Positions 13,501 through 23,900 of a stretch of 64,000 bases of DNA are shown here, piece after piece. The notes under the pieces are model-generated. The model saw only the letters and a program-made list of their open reading frames with translations. It was not told where the DNA came from and did no database searches. This DNA is from Neodontobutis hainanensis (Eukaryota; Chordata; Actinopteri; Gobiiformes; Odontobutidae), in NCBI GenBank assembly GCA_024349245.1, contig JALDNG010000040.1, positions 558,001 to 622,000 of the forward strand, given 5' to 3'. Every line of letters begins with the position of its first letter. The first letter of the stretch is position 1. Both the position numbers and the translations under genes were made by a program.

Positions 13501-16500
13501 ACTTTATAAATAGTAGTGCAACAAAGGTTTATTACTAGTCGTTTTATAATCTTAAACTTTTTAAATCTTTGTCATACTCTTGTGCTCTCCTGCTATTTTG
13601 CCGTTTAACTTCAAATATTTTCTGCCATCAGATTAGAACATCTTTAGACTGTTTTTACATTACAGCTCTTTCTGTGAAATTTTCTTTTTTTTTACTATAA
13701 CATTGGAACATCATATTTTTACAATGTGCAGCCCCTTTAGAACCTTGACCACACAAAAACTGAATCTTTCTTCCCAGTCTGAACATGGCCGCTGGTATAC
13801 TTCTTCATGTTTGGTCGTGTTAATAACTGGTGGGAACATATGTCACAGTCACGGTTTAACCTTATTACACACTATCCACTGGGACCTCTGTCTGAGTGAA
13901 GCCATCTGCTACATCCTGGATAGCATTACAGCAGTTAAACCTCTTCGGGTTAAAGGATTGACACACATAGCATCGGTGTCGTATTTTTCACTCTTACTGT
14001 CTGGCACTGGCTTTTTTTCTCTAAATACTCCAAAAAAATCCCCAGGCGCTGTTTAGACAAATTGAATTATCACAGTAGCACATGATGCAGATAAAACAAA
14101 GGATACAGTGTTACAGTTACAGGATACAGTTTCTCCTTTTGAGGAGCTAATTTACAATTCAAGAAGTGTTCTTAGATTTGTGTTTGGCTACATCCACACT
14201 AATTCTTTTTGTGGAATATAATTGTCCATGTTTTCATCTACACTAGTTTACAAATAGTGCTACTGCAAACTAATAATGAAATAAAATATTTTTTTAGACT
14301 ACCTAATGGTCATGTGAAATAGTTAATAGTGCATTGAATTTCATGTTTTTAACTTTTCCTTGTTTAAAACGCCAGGTTTAAGATTAGTTTCCAAGGATTT
14401 ATTTTTCCTAAATCAAATAATAAAAAAATGACAGTTTTTAAGTCAAGAAATGAGGGAAAGAGAAAGGAAAAACATTTGTGACACACAAGAAAATCTATAC
14501 TTTTAATATTTATGTCTAAGTTGGTTTCTTCAACATTGAGAGTGAACATTATTTCCTGATAAACATTTTCATTTTATTTTTTAACACTTTTCCTTGTCCC
14601 CTTTTCTTCAGTTTCTCTTCAGGACATCAACATGAGGAAAGCCTTTAAGAGCAGTACCATCCAGGACCAGCAGGTGGTGTCCCGGACCTCAGTCCCGAAC
14701 CCTGTGGTGGAGATGTACCGTCGCTGTGACAAGCCTCCGCCGCTCAACATCCTCAGCCCGTACAGGTCAGAGCAACCCCTAACCAGCCCCTTTAGTTTAT
14801 CTCACATACTGTATATATCAGAAAACCGGAGACGCAAATGTGATGCATGGAGTTCCCCAGGGCTCTATCCTTGGCCCTCTTTGAGTTACAGTATATTGGA
14901 TATACTGTGTAAATTACAGTTTCACTTTTTGTCTGTTTGATTAACTTGTATAACATCCTTAAAATGTTGATGGGAAAAGCGGCACATTTATCTTAAAGAT
15001 AGGGCTCACGTTTACAATATTTTTACACTTTTATTTTTATTTTTGCAGACCATGAGTTGTCAAACTGATCTTTCTTTAAATGTGTTCTCTATGCATTGTT
15101 TCAACCGTATTTCCTCTAAATACAGGGACGATAAGAAGGATGCACTGAAGTTTTACACCGACCCCTCGTACTTCTTCAACTTGTGGAAAGAGAAGATGCT
15201 GCAGGCCACAGAGGACAAGCGCAAAGAGAAGAGACGGCAGAAGGTACGGCTGTGGGAGAATGCTAATGCAAGAATCACTTTATGTATAATTGAATGTGGC
15301 AGACTCGTTGCTAATGATGATGTTTGTGACGAATGATGTGTGTCTCCAAAAACGAATTTATCATCTTCAGCTTTAATTTGCTAGTCTATATTTCCTGCCT
15401 AGTTATGTCTTATTTATGCCATTATGTTTAATTTGCTGCTTCTTGCCCTGTATATTATACTTTGCTGTGTAATGGATTATTCATACAGCAGCAGTTGGCT
15501 CTTTAAAGGAGATTTACACCTAAACCATCAAATTAAAACATTATTACAAGACATTATTAGATATCTAGCAGTAATCACAAATGCATATACAGTATTAACA
15601 AATATTAATGAGTACAGCATATGACATACATGTTTTGCCCTAAATAAGAAAACAGAACTAAATCGAAGCAAAATATATTGCAGGGAGTTCCTCTGGTCTC
15701 AATCCTTGGTCCTCTTCCAATTCCAATAATATGTATCTCATAAAGGGGAAGTGTAAATGTAGTGTTTACGGAACATTGTTTTGTGGAATAAAGCAAAAAG
15801 CAAACTGCAGCTTTTGGGAGATTTGCAGATTCCAAAAATCAACTCAACTGGTCAAAGACAAATGGCTGCCCCCTTGTTAAAGAGGACGTTGGGTTGCTCT
15901 GTAACGTAAACTAATGCGTATGTTCGAGACCTGCTTTAACTGGGAAGTAAAACACTTGGTTGAGTTGGTGCTATATCCATGAATTGCACTGAATGGAATT
16001 GATGATGTTATATCACCTTCTGCAACACATTATGAGACTAAACTTTCAAAATGCTCGTTAGTATTATGTTATAAAAAAGAAAAACCTGAACTGCTGCTGC
16101 TGTATCTTCACTGACAGTATTTGTGTTTGATTTGATGCTGTTCATATATTTCTGTTTCCCCGCTTTATCTCAACATATCTCTTCTTAAATTACCCATCTT
16201 TACTGTTTGGAAGGAAATGATCAAATTTTAGACTTAATATACTTGTACATTACTTTCCAAAACCCTTTTCATCCTGCTCGGCTTCACTCCTCTCGGTCTA
16301 ACGCTCCAGCTTGTCTCTTTCCCGTGTTTCCATAGGGCTGTCCGGCCCATCCCGACAGGCCCCACTCCAGACAAGCCCCACCCAGGAGCCCATTGTCCAT
16401 CTCTGTAAGACAACCCTGACCCCCATAGCCCTAAACTCTGTCCTGCCTCTCACTTTAACCTCTGCACACACAATCCAAACTCACATTTATTACAGTAGAT

Positions 16501-19500
16501 TCTAGATACGAAGGTAAGACCCAGGAGGAAACACTGAACCAGTCACACACATCTCCCTCGTGTTTGTTTCCATGGTTCATGTTTGTCACGTTGCGTTGCT
16601 TGACACCTCACCCTCAGTCTAACCCTTGTGTTTGGTTTGAACCCAGTCTCTGAGAAATGTCCTTGCTACTTTTTTTTTGCAAACCGCTACATGTAGAATA
16701 GTGAGAACTCTATAAAAATACATTGGATAACTTTATTTGACAACTATCCCAGCTCTTTCTTCTAATTTTAAATTTGGTGCTTTAAGTGTTTTTGAAAAGC
16801 AAAAAGCCGAATGGGGCATTGGACACCGTAGGGAAGTTAGTCTTCTGTTACAAGCCTTTTTCGACACTAAAGGCCCGTACACACCGGGACGAATTTCGTC
16901 GCACGTTATTCGCCAGCGTTTTTCAACGTGTTTTCTGTGTTCACACCCAAGTGATTTTCGCTGACGATGAGCCGAGTGAACATGCAAATTCATTCCCTGA
17001 CATTAGATGGCGCTTAATGTAAAACAGAAATACCCCGGTACACAAGGTGGCGCTGCGCAACCTTACGCTTCTGACACTTGCTTTTCACTCAGAAGAAGAG
17101 AGCAAGTAATTTGTGTAATCGATGTCGCGTTTGTCATAAGTCCTTTGTGTTTCGACACCAACGAGACCAGCAGGTCTACATTCACATTGCCTTGCATCTT
17201 CTTCGTCTTATTTCTTCCCGCCAGTGTAGATGCTACTTGGCGTATATATTCTTCGCCGTTAAGTATGTGGGCTTGGCAAGACCATTTTGTGTTTGAGCGC
17301 CACCAAGTTGTGTTTTACTGTAACTTCAGAAGCTCCAGACATGTGAGCAAAAGCGCTAATCTCATTGGTCGTATAGTTTTTGACGCGGGGCATCAAACCA
17401 AAAAAACGAACCAGAGGCGTTTTTTTAAAAACTGACGATTTTACGCGTGGCTTTTTCGTGTCGGTGTGAACACTCACATTGGCGCCCATTGTTTAGTCAC
17501 GAGGCGTTAAACGTCGGCAAATAACGTCGGCGAAATTCGTCCTGGTGTGAACAGGCCTTAAAGGTATTTAACATTTAGTTCACGGCACAGTGACACAAAC
17601 ATACTCCATGAAGTAGTTTGCCTGTAGTCTCATAAGGCAACCTATTTATTTATTAAACTAACATTAGTCTTGAATGCAATTTTTACCTGATAGAAAATCT
17701 GTCAGACCAATTGTGACAGTGACAGATCTAAAATTAGCAGTGCTTTTTGATTGGTTGTTTATCTCTCCAATTGTTTCCACAGCAGCAGTTTATTTTTGTT
17801 TCTTGGCGTTGCCCTCTCGGTTTTTGAAAGTATGTCTGTATAAGAGAATACAGATTTTAGTTTTCCATTAAAAAACATTCATATCCCAGGTATTAGTGAT
17901 TTGCAGAAACATAAAGTTTCATTCGTTTTTTTACGAGGCTGGGTTTTCTTGTTTTGTCCTGTGTTTCCTAAAGTCGTCTACTTTTGTTTGGTGTGCTGAG
18001 TGAGTGTTCAATGACTAGACTAGTGTGTGTTTGGAGTGTGGGTGTGAACTAACCCCATAGTGGAGGAGCTGGTGGTGGGGTCCTGTTCTTTCCTTCTGCT
18101 TTAATCAAATCATTTACCACTGAGGTAACTCTATTTTCTGCTTGTGTTTCTGTCGTTGGTGTTTTTCCCAGGAGCAGCAGAAGCAGGTTGAAGAGCCGGG
18201 TCGAGAGGTCAAGAAGGTCAGGAGAGACATTTGCTCATGAATAATTGGTCTTCTCAAAGTAAAATGAGAGAAGTATTAGGCTTGTGTGGATATAAAGCTT
18301 AGAATAATGATTATATGTTCTTCAACAACATGGACATAGAAGTTTGTCTGTCTGTCCAAAAGCGCTTTTCCTGAATGTGATTTTATAGTATGTTGTCTGT
18401 TTAAAGGTGCGTAAGGCTCGTAATCGTCGCCAGGAGTGGAACGTCTTGGCCTACGATAAAGAGTTTAGGCCTGATGCGAGGCTGACCCCCTCCCCGTATC
18501 ACGGCATGTCTTCGGAGGGCTCCTTGTCTCCAGAAAACAGGTACACACCTCACAATGATGTGTTTTAGTCCAACAAGCCACTGTGTAGATGTTCTGTTAC
18601 AATGTCTTTATGTGAATTTTGACCTTGCATCTAATGTACTTATGTAAATGAGGAGCTATCTTTTAAAAGCCTTATGCTGCCCTCTTCTGGAGAAAAGGTA
18701 TACTACACATATTATTATGCAGAGTTCTACAGTTCTACAGAAGATAATTTAAATTAGGGTTTTTCTATGCCTGTATTAGAAAGCATTACATTTGCTAAAG
18801 AAATTCATTTTGTACCGTCTTATTTCAACTGATTTATGTTTGGTCAAGGTCAAGCACTTACTAATGCAGACTTTAACTACTTTGTAAATCAAATTTTTTA
18901 AATCTTTCCCCTCCAGCCCAAACCACCCCGCGGCCCAGCCTGCCCACCCTCCAGACCACACCAGGGACCACCTCGGCACCCCCCAGACCCAGTCTCTGGA
19001 CCGAGGGTTGCGGCCGGCAAACCAGCCGCCTGCTGCAGGAGCCACTGCTACAGGACGCCACGTAGCCTCACTGGGCCGGACCCCATCGGGACACGTGGCC
19101 CCGGGCGGACCAGATCAGATGGTCAACGGGCCGAGGCAGCAGTCGGTCAAAGAGTATCGAGCTCATGGGTATGTTCAATGAATAAACATGAAGTATTAAA
19201 GTATGAAGCATAAAGTATTAAGTATAGTTTACTTGACTGGGAAATTACTACAATAACTACAACGTCAACATTTAAGTTGTCTATATTTGTTTTTGTTCAT
19301 TAATATTATATTTTATATATTTTATTGTAAACTGAAAGCCCCATTTAAAATTTCATTCCTGAAATGTCCTTCAAACTTTTCAGCTCATGCTATTAATTTT
19401 GTGTCTGTTCTCTGTCCTGTTAGTGGTCAGCCCTCGACCATCCCAGAATACTATATCCCACCCGCCCCTCCTCCCCCTCCCCCCTCCATGCCCACATCCC

Positions 19501-20598
19501 AAGCGGCCTACGACTCCGCTGCGGCCACCCCTGCTGCAGTCTCTGTTGTCCCGCCCACCTCTTCTGCCCTGTCCCGCCCGTACTCTCCTTCTCCTCCCCC
19601 TCCGCCGGCAAACTACGTCCCGTCCCCCTCCCACCCACCATCGGGCGCCCCTCCGGCAGCCCCTCCACCTCCTCCTCCCGGGGGTTCAATGGGTCATCAG
19701 GCCCACCCCTCTCCACCGCACGGCCCCGTCACCCTACCGGACGGCGCGCAGCCGGCCAGGAAGTCCACGATGTTGGGGATGATCCCGATGAGCGACGCCC
19801 GCTCAGACCTGCTGGCCGCCATCCGCAGAGGTCAGTCACAGAAGCCACACTCAGGTCTCCGCACCATGGCTGCACAGTTTACTGCAAACTGTATCAGGGT
19901 CTTCTGCGGTTACCCAAATATTCTCATATAACAAATACAGCTTTGCATTATAGCGTTCCAGGCGGTGTTCAAAACATTTGAACGTACAAAATGTTCTAGT
20001 TTTAGAGAGCTAGTTTTTGATTCCCCAAAGAAGAAATTCTGTTACAATGATGACAAAAGTAGTGGAAATAATTGTCCAATCAGAGCTTTATTTGAATTGT
20101 GCTGAGACAAATCTATTAAGCTTCACCAATGGAAGTTAGAGGGAAACATTTTTTTTTTCATTTTGAATTCAACTTAGTTAATACAAGTCACATTGTCATT
20201 GCAATATTCAACATAGTAAATGTGTTTTCAATACATAGTGCGGCTGTACGAGCATATGAAACCCAGTACAGGGTGGGCAAAAAAGCATCAGAATCATCAT
20301 TGTCAATATTAATAACATTGTCATACTTCGGCACTTTATTTGCAACTTGACCTAGTGGTTGAGATATACTGGTTGAGATCTGACAATGGTCCCCAGGCAT
20401 TTGTTTTGTAACCTGTGTATTTCCACTTTTCTTTCTCTAGGCATCCAGCTGAGGAAGGTGCAGGAGCAGCGGGAGCAGGAGGCCAAACGGGAGCCGGTGG
20501 GCAACGACGTGGCCACCATCTTGTCTCGCCGCATCGCTGTGGAGTACAGCGAGTCCGACGACGACTCGGAGCTTGACGAGAACGAGTGGTCCGACTAA
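10391..20598 (+). CDS. wasf3: wasf3, actin nucleation-promoting factor WAVE3 (nine coding exons)
   Basis: Coding exons are 10391-10523, 10775-10909, 14612-14765, 15126-15243, 18172-18216, 18407-18540, 18917-19168, 19424-19830 and 20441-20598; all junctions are GT/AG and phases agree, giving 511 residues (human WAVE3 about 502). WAVE3 is a subunit of the WAVE regulatory complex; freed by Rac it activates Arp2/3 to build branched actin at lamellipodia. Visible domains: N-terminal WAVE homology domain (about 1-170, starting MPLVKRNIEPRHLCRG, with a Tyr151 equivalent in KFYTDPSYFF), a basic region (about 170-205), a variable segment, a proline-rich region (about 320-440), a WH2 motif SDARSDLLAAIRRGIQLRKV, and a C-terminal connector/acidic tail ending ENEWSD. 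The REVKKVRKARNRRQEW stretch and the end WSD fit WAVE3 rather than WAVE1, which ends WLE. The gene is intact. Which teleost paralogue (a or b) cannot be told. Confidence 0.95.
10775..10909 (+). CDS. wasf3: wasf3 coding exon 2
   Basis: Acceptor CTCCAG, donor GTAGGG. Encodes HAEDIFGELFNEAN and the coiled-coil heptads of the WAVE homology domain up to TQLDSTVEE. Confidence 0.95.
10910..14611 (+). other. wasf3 intron 2 (3.7 kb)
   Basis: AT-rich with no recognised gene. An approximately 200-base old repeat near 12080-12290 contains TTTAGTTCACGGCACAGTGA, which recurs beside the Harbinger element at 17565. A short TAGTCCTGGTTTAG-like patch near 11210 resembles the degenerate repeat around the WNK exon. 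Confidence 0.7.
12080..12290 (+). repeat. Old dispersed repeat, uninterrupted relative of the Harbinger insertion site
   Basis: Bases 12155-12183 match 17565-17593 at 27 of 29 positions, and weaker similarity extends to both sides, across the place where the Harbinger element sits in the other copy. Family not recognised. Confidence 0.5.
14612..14765 (+). CDS. wasf3: wasf3 coding exon 3
   Basis: Acceptor TTCTTCAG; the start two bases complete Val of VSLQDINMRKAFKSS. Encodes PPPLNILSPY and ends inside the Arg codon at a GTCAG donor. The preceding intron (10910-14611) is the longest in the coding part. Confidence 0.95.
14840..14890 (+). pseudogene. LINE reverse-transcriptase scrap (GVPQGSILGPL box)
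   Basis: In frame, HGVPQGSILGPL is followed directly by a stop. This is the conserved motif of reverse transcriptases of many fish non-LTR retrotransposons. Only this short piece is recognisable inside wasf3 intron 3. Confidence 0.5.
15126..15243 (+). CDS. wasf3: wasf3 coding exon 4
   Basis: Acceptor AATACAG, donor GTACGG, ends in phase 0. Encodes DDKKDALKFYTDPSYFF and the start of the basic region (DKRKEKRRQK). Confidence 0.95.
15678..15735 (+). pseudogene. Second LINE reverse-transcriptase scrap
   Basis: In frame, QGVPLVSILGPLPI resembles the same GVPQGSILGPL box with substitutions. It lies in wasf3 intron 4, about 840 bases after the first scrap. Confidence 0.35.
16336..16404 (+). other. 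Candidate unannotated wasf3 cassette exon (69 nt, phase 0)
   Basis: A long pyrimidine tract ending TTTCCATAG precedes 16336 and GTAAGA follows 16404. The 69 bases are open in the phase-0 frame set by exons 4 and 5, so inclusion would add 23 residues (Pro/Arg/Ser-rich, starting GCPAHPDRPHSRQ) in the basic region without breaking the protein. It could equally be a chance pseudo-exon; nothing similar is known to me in other WAVE proteins. Confidence 0.35.
16871..17558. mobile_element. PIF-Harbinger MITE, copy 1, in wasf3 intron 4
   Basis: The ends are inverted repeats: AGGCCCGTACACACCGGGAC on the left and the reverse of GTCCTGGTGTGAACAGGCCT on the right, continuing GAATTTCG. TAA flanks both sides (16868-16870 and 17559-17561), the 3-bp TWA duplication typical of PIF-Harbinger. 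688 bases, GC- and CpG-richer than its surroundings, with no transposase. It shares both ends and about 500 bases with the copy at 44082-45145. Confidence 0.8.
18172..18216 (+). CDS. wasf3: wasf3 coding exon 5 (45 nt)
   Basis: Acceptor TTCCCAG, donor GTCAGG; phase 0 at both ends. Encodes EQQKQVEEPGREVKK, aligning with the human EQKRIDGTTREVKK segment. Confidence 0.9.
18407..18540 (+). CDS. wasf3: wasf3 coding exon 6
   Basis: Acceptor TTTAAAG, donor GTACAC. Encodes VRKARNRRQEWNVLAYDKEF, then YHGMSSEGSLSPEN, both close to human WAVE3. Confidence 0.95.
18917..19168 (+). CDS. wasf3: wasf3 coding exon 7, divergent linker
   Basis: Acceptor CCCCTCCAG, donor GTATGT. GC-rich, Pro/Gly/Gln-rich coding sequence with little resemblance to mammalian WAVE3, which is usual for this linker. 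It is open throughout in the frame required by its neighbours. Confidence 0.85.
19424..19830 (+). CDS. wasf3: wasf3 coding exon 8, polyproline region and start of WH2
   Basis: Acceptor CCTGTTAG, donor GTCAGT. Encodes several runs of 5-6 prolines (SH3 and profilin ligands) and ends in SDARSDLLAAIRR, the first half of the G-actin-binding WH2 motif. Confidence 0.93.
20441..20598 (+). CDS. wasf3: wasf3 last coding exon, connector and acidic Arp2/3-binding tail
   Basis: Acceptor CTTTCTCTAG. Encodes GIQLRKVQEQREQEAKREP, then GNDVATILSRRIAVEYS, an Asp/Glu cluster and final ENEWSD; the Trp is the key Arp2/3 contact. Stop TAA at 20596-20598. Confidence 0.97.
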
Positions 20599-20906
20599 AC
20601 CCGGAGAGAGGAGCTTTGTGAGGAGAACACTAGCCCCTTTTACACTGAAATTCCAGCTAATATCTCCTCTCCTTTTGAAATTTGCACAGAAAACAAAAGG
20701 ACCACTCTGTCAAAGTCTAGTTCAAAGTCTAGTTCATAAAATAAATGCAGCACAGAAGGTCTGGCACTTAGTAAAATCTGAATTTAATTGCAAATGACTA
20801 ATCTACATATGAAAGTGCTGGGTAAAAGGAAATATTGTGGCGTTAAGCTTGAAATTATGGGGTTTGGTTAGTTTTTTTTAATCATCGTTATTAACAGTAA
20901 AGTGAA

Positions 20907-20912
20907 AATAAA
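20907..20912 (+). terminator. First AATAAA downstream of the wasf3 stop
   Basis: AATAAA 309 bases after the stop could give a short 3' UTR. Further AATAAA hexamers near 21154, 24918 and 24988 could serve longer forms; which are used cannot be decided from sequence. Confidence 0.35.
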
Positions 20913-23900
20913 TCATTTGAACATACTGCCATTCACACACGCTCCAGATCCACTGTTGCTGCCTGCGAACACTGAGCACTTCTGTAGCAACAAGTGGATA
21001 TTTTCAGCTTGCTCAGTTGTCTGTGGCAACGCCTATTTTTGAACTAAACCCAGTGTTGTTTGAGTCCAACCGTCTGTGGATTGTGGCACAGTAACACTTT
21101 CACAATGCTTCATAAACAAGTGTCTCATCTAAAACCCACCAACCCTTTGTATAAATAAAAACAAGCCAATAATTAGAATTATTATTGCCTCTCAAAGCGT
21201 CTGTCGGTGGGCCCCTGTAAAGAACAGGGAGATGTGTTTACACAACACATGGTATAGCACAATTCAAAATGAACTTCAGTGCAATCTTATTTCATCTGCC
21301 AAATGAGCAAGACTTTAGTGAAACAAGTCTTGAAAATCAGGGAATAATAGCTCCTTAAAGGAACACGCTGCTTTGCCAGGGTGTGCCTGTTCACACAAAA
21401 CATGCACAACGTCCATCAGAAACTCTCCAGGAGCTGAGCCCATGGATGTATTAAAAGAACTGGATATGGTACTGCATCTAAAGAAAAATATAAAAGCGCC
21501 TTTGAACTTTTACAACATGGTTAAACATGGTATTGTTTATTGCTTTATACATTATACATCAAATCGTCATAAATGTAGCTTAAATTAGCAAACTAGTCAG
21601 ACCAAATCGTCATTATGAGAAAAAATTTCATTAAATGCCCATCATCTTTCACAAATAAAGTGAAAATGTTTTGGTGGACGACTGAAATTAAACCACCTGT
21701 GACCCACTTTTGGCTCCTGACCCAATGTTTAGGAACCACAGTTAAAACATTTAGGCTTCTACGGACCACATAATCTGGGCCAAAAGCTAAACGATTTGGG
21801 TGGATATGCCTTCAACAGTCATTATCAACTCTGAATCCAGTTCTTATAATACGTTTATGTGGTCACTTTAGCCGAGACAAAAGAACTAAAACTAGCATGC
21901 TAAATGTTTACGTACTCTAGCATGCTAGCTAACTGCACTTGTGTAGGCTAATTGTGTATTTGTCCAAAAAAGGTTTTAATGTATTTTTAGCGTTGTTTGT
22001 GGTTAACACAAACATTAAGAGCACTAAATACCTAAATAAAAAAGGTAAAAATTATTTCTGTTTTTGCATAACGTGCGGCCTACAGAAGTTTATTAATTTA
22101 AAATGTACATAGTTAAATGTACTCCAGAACAAAGTTTTACAAGCATTTATATTGTGAATACATTTAGGTTAGCTACTGAGCTGTAATGGCAGATTAAAAC
22201 TGTATGTACTGTATGTGATGATTACATTTTTTTTTTTTAGAAGTGCAGTCAGTGCCAGTAATGAAAAACACAGTATTAATTAAAACAATACCTAAAATAA
22301 AAGTTGTTTTAGCATAATTTGTTGCCAACACAAACGTTAACCACAGTTAGCCTACGTTTTGGATCACAAATGATTTAGTGTTAAACAATTGGTAGATTAA
22401 AATGGTATTTTTCTATTATTTCCTCTGTTTTAATTTGAGCGAGTGCCTGTTGTTTCTGTGTATTTGCATGTAGACAGATGTTCTTTTCTAATGTTTTGGC
22501 TAAAGTCCCCACTTCGGACTCACTTCCAGACATATCTTAAGTGTAGTCTTTAGACTCACACTCCTTGTATTATAGCCTACATCTCATTTGTAGTTTAAAA
22601 ACCGTGATAGAGGAAAATCAAATGCCACCAGCTTTGTCTGTGTTTAACCATTTAAAACTCCATATCATCAAAAAGAATGTTTTTTTTTGCCCTTTGATTT
22701 TTCTACTTCACTCATTAACTTAAAGCAGTGACTGTGTGCCGTGGTGTTGCTCTATTATATAACACCAAACCAGGCACGGACGCTCACAAAGCCTGCTAGC
22801 GGACCGAGAAAAACGACCGTACTGGCTTTTTGAGCGCACCCCTGGACTATAAATACATAAATGTAAGACTCTTGCTACAGTAATCTACCGCATATCTCTC
22901 AGTATGAGTCTCTGTATGAGCCGATCGGACTGTAGTGTTTTTAAAACGTGCTTATATTTTCAATCGTACTGCAGTGACTTTGATTTATTTTGGGATTCTT
23001 TTTCTACTCTTAAGGACAGGATTGATGTTTCAGATAACACTGTTTCATACAAGCCAGTTCAAAGACATCTAATTTTAGCACCAGCCAAAACATAACGAGA
23101 TTAAGGCTATTTTTATTTAAAAGACTCTCTTGTTGCTGCTTAGTGTAGTGCAGTTTATTCCATCGTCTATTCATTAAATTAAAAAAAAAACATGAATTGT
23201 ACAATAGGACATATATTTATTAATAACGAGTGAACATATTTATAATCGGACCATTTATGTGGTGGCTCAAGAAGATTTAAAGATACTGCAACGATGATCA
23301 TAACAATTGCACTCGTAGAGATTTATAATATAATTAAACCCCTTCTAATGATGATAATTATATAATATCAAATTATGGTAACACTTTAATTGAAGCTCAT
23401 GGGATGCATTCATGACACATAATACTTAATACATTCACGGTCTTCAAAGTTGCAGTCATGTTCTTATGAGGTTAAGTAGGATTATAATTAGGGTCGTATA
23501 GAAAGTCGCACGGAAATATTTAAAAGTAAAACTATAAATGATCTGTCACGAGGCACAAAAAAATTGTAAGTACTCGTACAAGCAAAAGTGGTGTTGGGAC
23601 GTCCCTAATTACAATTGTATGACGGTAATACATTTTTTTAAATGCTTGCTTCAAGTAAAGTGTTACAAAAAGTTAATCAAAGTTTTTAAGTTATGTTTTA
23701 ATGTGAAGTGTTTAAAACAAGTTAAATGTAAAATTAAAAACCAAATCATTCTTAATTTATTATTGACTTTTTTTTTTTTCATAAAAACTGATGAAAAAAA
23801 CATAAATTACGTAAAACTACTTTATAATAAGAATGTATTTTAATTTCCTACAAAAGCCGCTAATTTAAAATAAATGAATAGTGGTAAAAGTAGTTGATAG

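Larger units (their letters stand above)
15244..18171 (+). other. wasf3 intron 4
   Basis: Holds the second reverse-transcriptase scrap, the 69-nt exon candidate, a possible 15-nt microexon at 16499-16513, the Harbinger MITE, and the right half of an old repeat (17562 to about 17690). The rest is AT-rich with no recognised content. Confidence 0.8.

Noticed and set aside
15043..15336. Separate small protein overlapping wasf3 exon 4
   Set aside because: In-frame extension of exon 4 into both introns; splice sites at 15126 and 15243 are strong.
17007..17435. 142-codon frame in wasf3 intron 4
   Set aside because: Lies wholly within the Harbinger MITE; its translation has no transposase motifs.
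19287..19931. Single long open frame across wasf3 exon 8 with flanking intron
   Set aside because: The true coding part is only 19424-19830; the ends read into intron sequence beyond a clear acceptor and donor.
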